Shown here: positions 7,444 to 8,692 of the stretch, piece after piece
Position numbering within the stretch: position 1 is the stretch's first letter
How the letters are laid out: the number at the start of each line of letters is the position of its first letter
Assembly (NCBI GenBank): GCA_026387515.1
Contig: JAPLLP010000053.1
Span: 1 to 8,692, forward strand
Direction of reading: 5' to 3'
Length of the DNA stretch: 8,692 nucleotides
DNA from: Candidatus Omnitrophota bacterium
GTDB taxonomy: Bacteria; Omnitrophota; Koll11; Gygaellales; Profunditerraquicolaceae
Notes under the pieces: model-generated
Told to the model about the DNA's origin: nothing
Databases searched by the model: none
The model's input: only the letters and a program-made list of their open reading frames with translations
Program-made: the position numbers and the translations under genes

Positions 7444-7456
7444 CACAGAAAGTGAA
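7442..7456 (-). promoter_or_regulatory. Small palindrome TTCAC-N5-GTGAA touching the ribosome site
   Basis: TTCAC and GTGAA are perfect 5-base inverted arms around a 5-base loop. In the transcript the 3' arm runs straight into GGAGG. The 5' arm is also used by the larger hairpin at 7452-7490, so the two structures cannot form fully at once. It could equally be a DNA operator. Confidence 0.5.
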
Positions 7457-7490
7457 CACCCGCGCAATTCCCATTAGCGCGGGGTGTCAC
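7452..7490 (-). promoter_or_regulatory. Large GC-rich leader hairpin upstream of the coiled-coil/aroA genes
   Basis: In transcript sense the arms are GTGACACCCCGCGC and GCGCGGGTGTTCAC around an 11-base loop. They pair as GTGA/TCAC, CAC/GTG and CCGCGC/GCGCGG with two single-base bulges, about 13 bp in all. No U run follows, so it is not a simple terminator. It lies between the predicted promoter and the Shine-Dalgarno and shares its outer arms with smaller palindromes on both sides. Confidence 0.6.
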
Positions 7491-7503
7491 AGCAGTGAGC
7501 ACC
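7483..7503 (-). promoter_or_regulatory. Upstream leader palindrome GGTG-C-TCAC-N4-GTGA-CACC
   Basis: The arms GGTG/CACC and TCAC/GTGA pair with one bulged C around the loop TGCT, 8 bp in total. Its 3' arm (GTGACACC) is also the 5' arm of the large hairpin at 7452-7490. The sequence is nearly repeated about 40 bases downstream at 7442-7460 (GGTG, then TTCAC and GTGAA), which hints at a duplicated operator or a folding switch. Confidence 0.5.
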
Positions 7504-7539
7504 GACCCCTTGCGATAATTTCGCCTTTAATAACCTTAT

Positions 7540-7567
7540 ACTATAACATCAGTTATATAAAAATCAA
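7540..7567 (-). promoter_or_regulatory. Probable sigma-70 promoter of the coiled-coil/aroA block
   Basis: On the minus strand TTGATT (7567-7562) is followed by a 16-base AT-rich spacer and TATAGT (7545-7540). Transcription would start near 7533, giving a leader of about 100 bases that holds the hairpins described separately. The match is weaker than that of the mreB promoter and alternative -10 boxes (TAGTAT) overlap it. Confidence 0.5.
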
Positions 7568-7584
7568 GAAAAATCTAGAGGAAA

Positions 7585-8692
7585 TCATTGCTCTCTCCCG
7601 GAAACTTTCTTAAGCCTATCCAGAAAATTAGGATTAATTTTATATCCTAAGGATTCCGCTTTCTGCGCGTCTTCCCAACTCTTATTATATTCCCGCATTT
7701 CAAAATACATTACTGCCCGGTTATTGTAGGCTTCGGCATAGTTAGGATTAAGTTCTATAGCCTTGTTGTAGTCTCCAAGAGAACTAGCAAAATCACCCTG
7801 TTTTCTATATGCCAGGCCGCGGTTATTGAAGAGTTCGGCAAAAGCGGGATTGATCGCTATAGCTTTATTGAAGTCTTGGAGCGCCAGCTTAAGTTCCCCT
7901 TTAGTTTGATAAATCAGCCCTCGATTATTGTAGGCTTCGGCAAAAGCTGGCTTGAGCTCTATTGCTTTATTGTAATCTTGGAGTGCCAGTTTGAGTTCCC
8001 CTTTAGTTTGATAAGCCCGGGCGCGGTTGTAGTAGGCGTCGGCGAAATCAGGATTAATTTTTATAGCCTTGCTGTAGTCTTGAAAAGCCTGATCATAGTC
8101 ACCTTGATCCTGATAAGCCAGGCCGCGGTTATTGTAGGTTTCAGCTAACTTAGGATTAATTTCTATAGTCTTATTGTAATCTTGAAAGGCCTGGCTGTAG
8201 TCACCCTGGCTTTGATAAACAATCCCGCGGCTGCAATAGGCTTTGGCGTAACGGGGATTGATTTCTATGGCTTTATTATAATGTATAATGGCGTTTTTAA
8301 CATCCCCTTTATTAAAACAACTAAGCGCGAACTCGCTATGCGCATGTTCACTCCTAGGAGATATTTCCACCGTCTTCTTCCAGAATATATCCGGAGTCTT
8401 CCAGTCCTGGTTTCTTATAAGGGTACGGATAGAATAAGCAAGGATTAAAGATATGAGTATGCCTAAAAAGAGTTTCTTTAACCTCCCCCCTGCATAACGC
8501 TCATATCCAAGAGCAATAGCCATGCTTAGGGCTATTGAGGGGAAATAGAGATACCGTTCTGCTACTAGAGAGGATATCCAGATCGGACTATATGTAGGGG
8601 CAAGAAATAAGACAAAGATTCCCAAGGCAAAGAATAATTTCTTTGACCTTCTGAATAAAAAGAAAAGGCTTATTGCCAATAAAAGAAATAAA
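7585..8692 (-). CDS. Membrane protein with TPR repeats (TMTC-like), 5' end outside the window
   Basis: The frame is open to the right edge, so the true start is not seen; a TTG at 8679 is only the first possible codon. Numbering from it, the visible 364 residues begin with hydrophobic helices (about 1-9, 15-28, 45-59 and 68-86) containing 'SSLVAERYLYFPSIAL' (36-51). That phrase, followed by 'IRNQDWKTPDIFWKKTVEISP' (88-108) and a TPR domain, is the usual ending of multi-spanning TMTC-like proteins, which in the full form have about ten helices and resemble GT-C glycosyltransferases. Seven 34-residue TPR units fill 109-346, and a short tail ends 'GREQ'. The TPR part probably faces the periplasm as a protein-binding surface. 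Whether the missing part has glycosyltransferase residues cannot be judged here. Its stop is about 50 bases upstream of the next transcription start and no clear terminator is visible between. Confidence 0.85.
   Translation of the reverse strand, partial: LFLLLAISLFFLFRRSKKLFFALGIFVLFLAPTYSPIWISSLVAERYLYFPSIALSMAIALGYERYAGGRLKKLFLGILISLILAYSIRTLIRNQDWKTPDIFWKKTVEISPRSEHAHSEFALSCFNKGDVKNAIIHYNKAIEINPRYAKAYCSRGIVYQSQGDYSQAFQDYNKTIEINPKLAETYNNRGLAYQDQGDYDQAFQDYSKAIKINPDFADAYYNRARAYQTKGELKLALQDYNKAIELKPAFAEAYNNRGLIYQTKGELKLALQDFNKAIAINPAFAELFNNRGLAYRKQGDFASSLGDYNKAIELNPNYAEAYNNRAVMYFEMREYNKSWEDAQKAESLGYKINPNFLDRLKKVSGREQ
7642..8355 (-). repeat. Tandem array of seven 102-base TPR-coding units
   Basis: Each unit encodes 34 residues of the form 'AYNNRGLAYQ..GD...A..DYNKAIEINP'. 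Some units are close at DNA level: a 21-base block at 7892-7912 recurs exactly 102 bases on at 7994-8014 (units 5 and 4), and an 18-base block at 7811-7828 recurs exactly three units away at 8117-8134 (units 6 and 3). This indicates fairly recent unit duplication or gene conversion. Confidence 0.9.

Noticed and set aside
7433..7474. Upstream ATG giving the coiled-coil protein 14 extra residues
   Set aside because: The extension lies in leader palindromes, whereas the ATG at 7432 has AAGGAGG directly before it and gives a normal N-terminal membrane anchor.
7642..8355. Regular 102-base repeats as a CRISPR-like array
   Set aside because: The period is exactly 34 codons in an open frame and encodes canonical TPR units; there are no short identical repeats separated by unique spacers.
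8677..8679. TTG as the start of the TPR protein
   Set aside because: The frame is open to the window edge, no ribosome site can be seen, and the visible protein begins in the middle of a multi-helix membrane domain.

Overview
All genes in this window read on the minus strand. They fall into three blocks: a truncated membrane/TPR gene (right edge), an aroA-containing block (middle), and the rod-shape operon mreB-mreC-mreD-mrdA-rodA (left), which runs off the left edge inside rodA. I see no rRNA, tRNA, CRISPR array or intact mobile element. The complete MreBCD/PBP2/RodA set points to a rod-shaped bacterium. The beta-barrel-like gene remnant suggests a Gram-negative envelope. The protein style (TMTC-like TPR protein, coiled-coil protein ending in a 'GSEDGVSIGNVFSIY' domain) resembles uncultivated Omnitrophota/PVC-type genomes, but that placement is from memory and tentative.

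Right to left, in the direction of transcription. Positions 8692-7585 hold the 3' part of a membrane protein with seven TPR units. Positions 7584-7433 are a leader with a plausible sigma-70 promoter and a dense set of overlapping inverted repeats ahead of a strong Shine-Dalgarno. Next come a membrane-anchored coiled-coil protein (7432-6581) and aroA (6584-5250), which overlap by 4 bases (ATGA) and so look translationally coupled. Positions 5249-4555 contain no intact gene. They hold the wreck of what I read as two genes joined head to tail: an N-terminal piece of an AGE-epimerase-like protein with a stop, a frameshift and internal deletions, followed by the C-terminal piece of a probable outer-membrane beta-barrel protein, also frameshifted.

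Positions 4554-4398 are the control region of the mre operon. It has a near-consensus promoter (TTGACA, 17-base spacer, TAAAAT) and a roughly 100-base leader with two tandem hairpins, the second touching the mreB Shine-Dalgarno. The five cell-shape genes are packed with gaps or overlaps of 1-3 bases. MreB filaments, MreC/MreD, the transpeptidase PBP2 and the glycosyltransferase RodA together form the elongasome, which inserts lateral-wall peptidoglycan.

The coding content is mostly conventional. The less ordinary parts are the two structured leaders, which share a CCCGCGC/GCGCGGG stem, the coupling of an uncharacterised coiled-coil protein to aroA, and the chimeric pseudogene scar.
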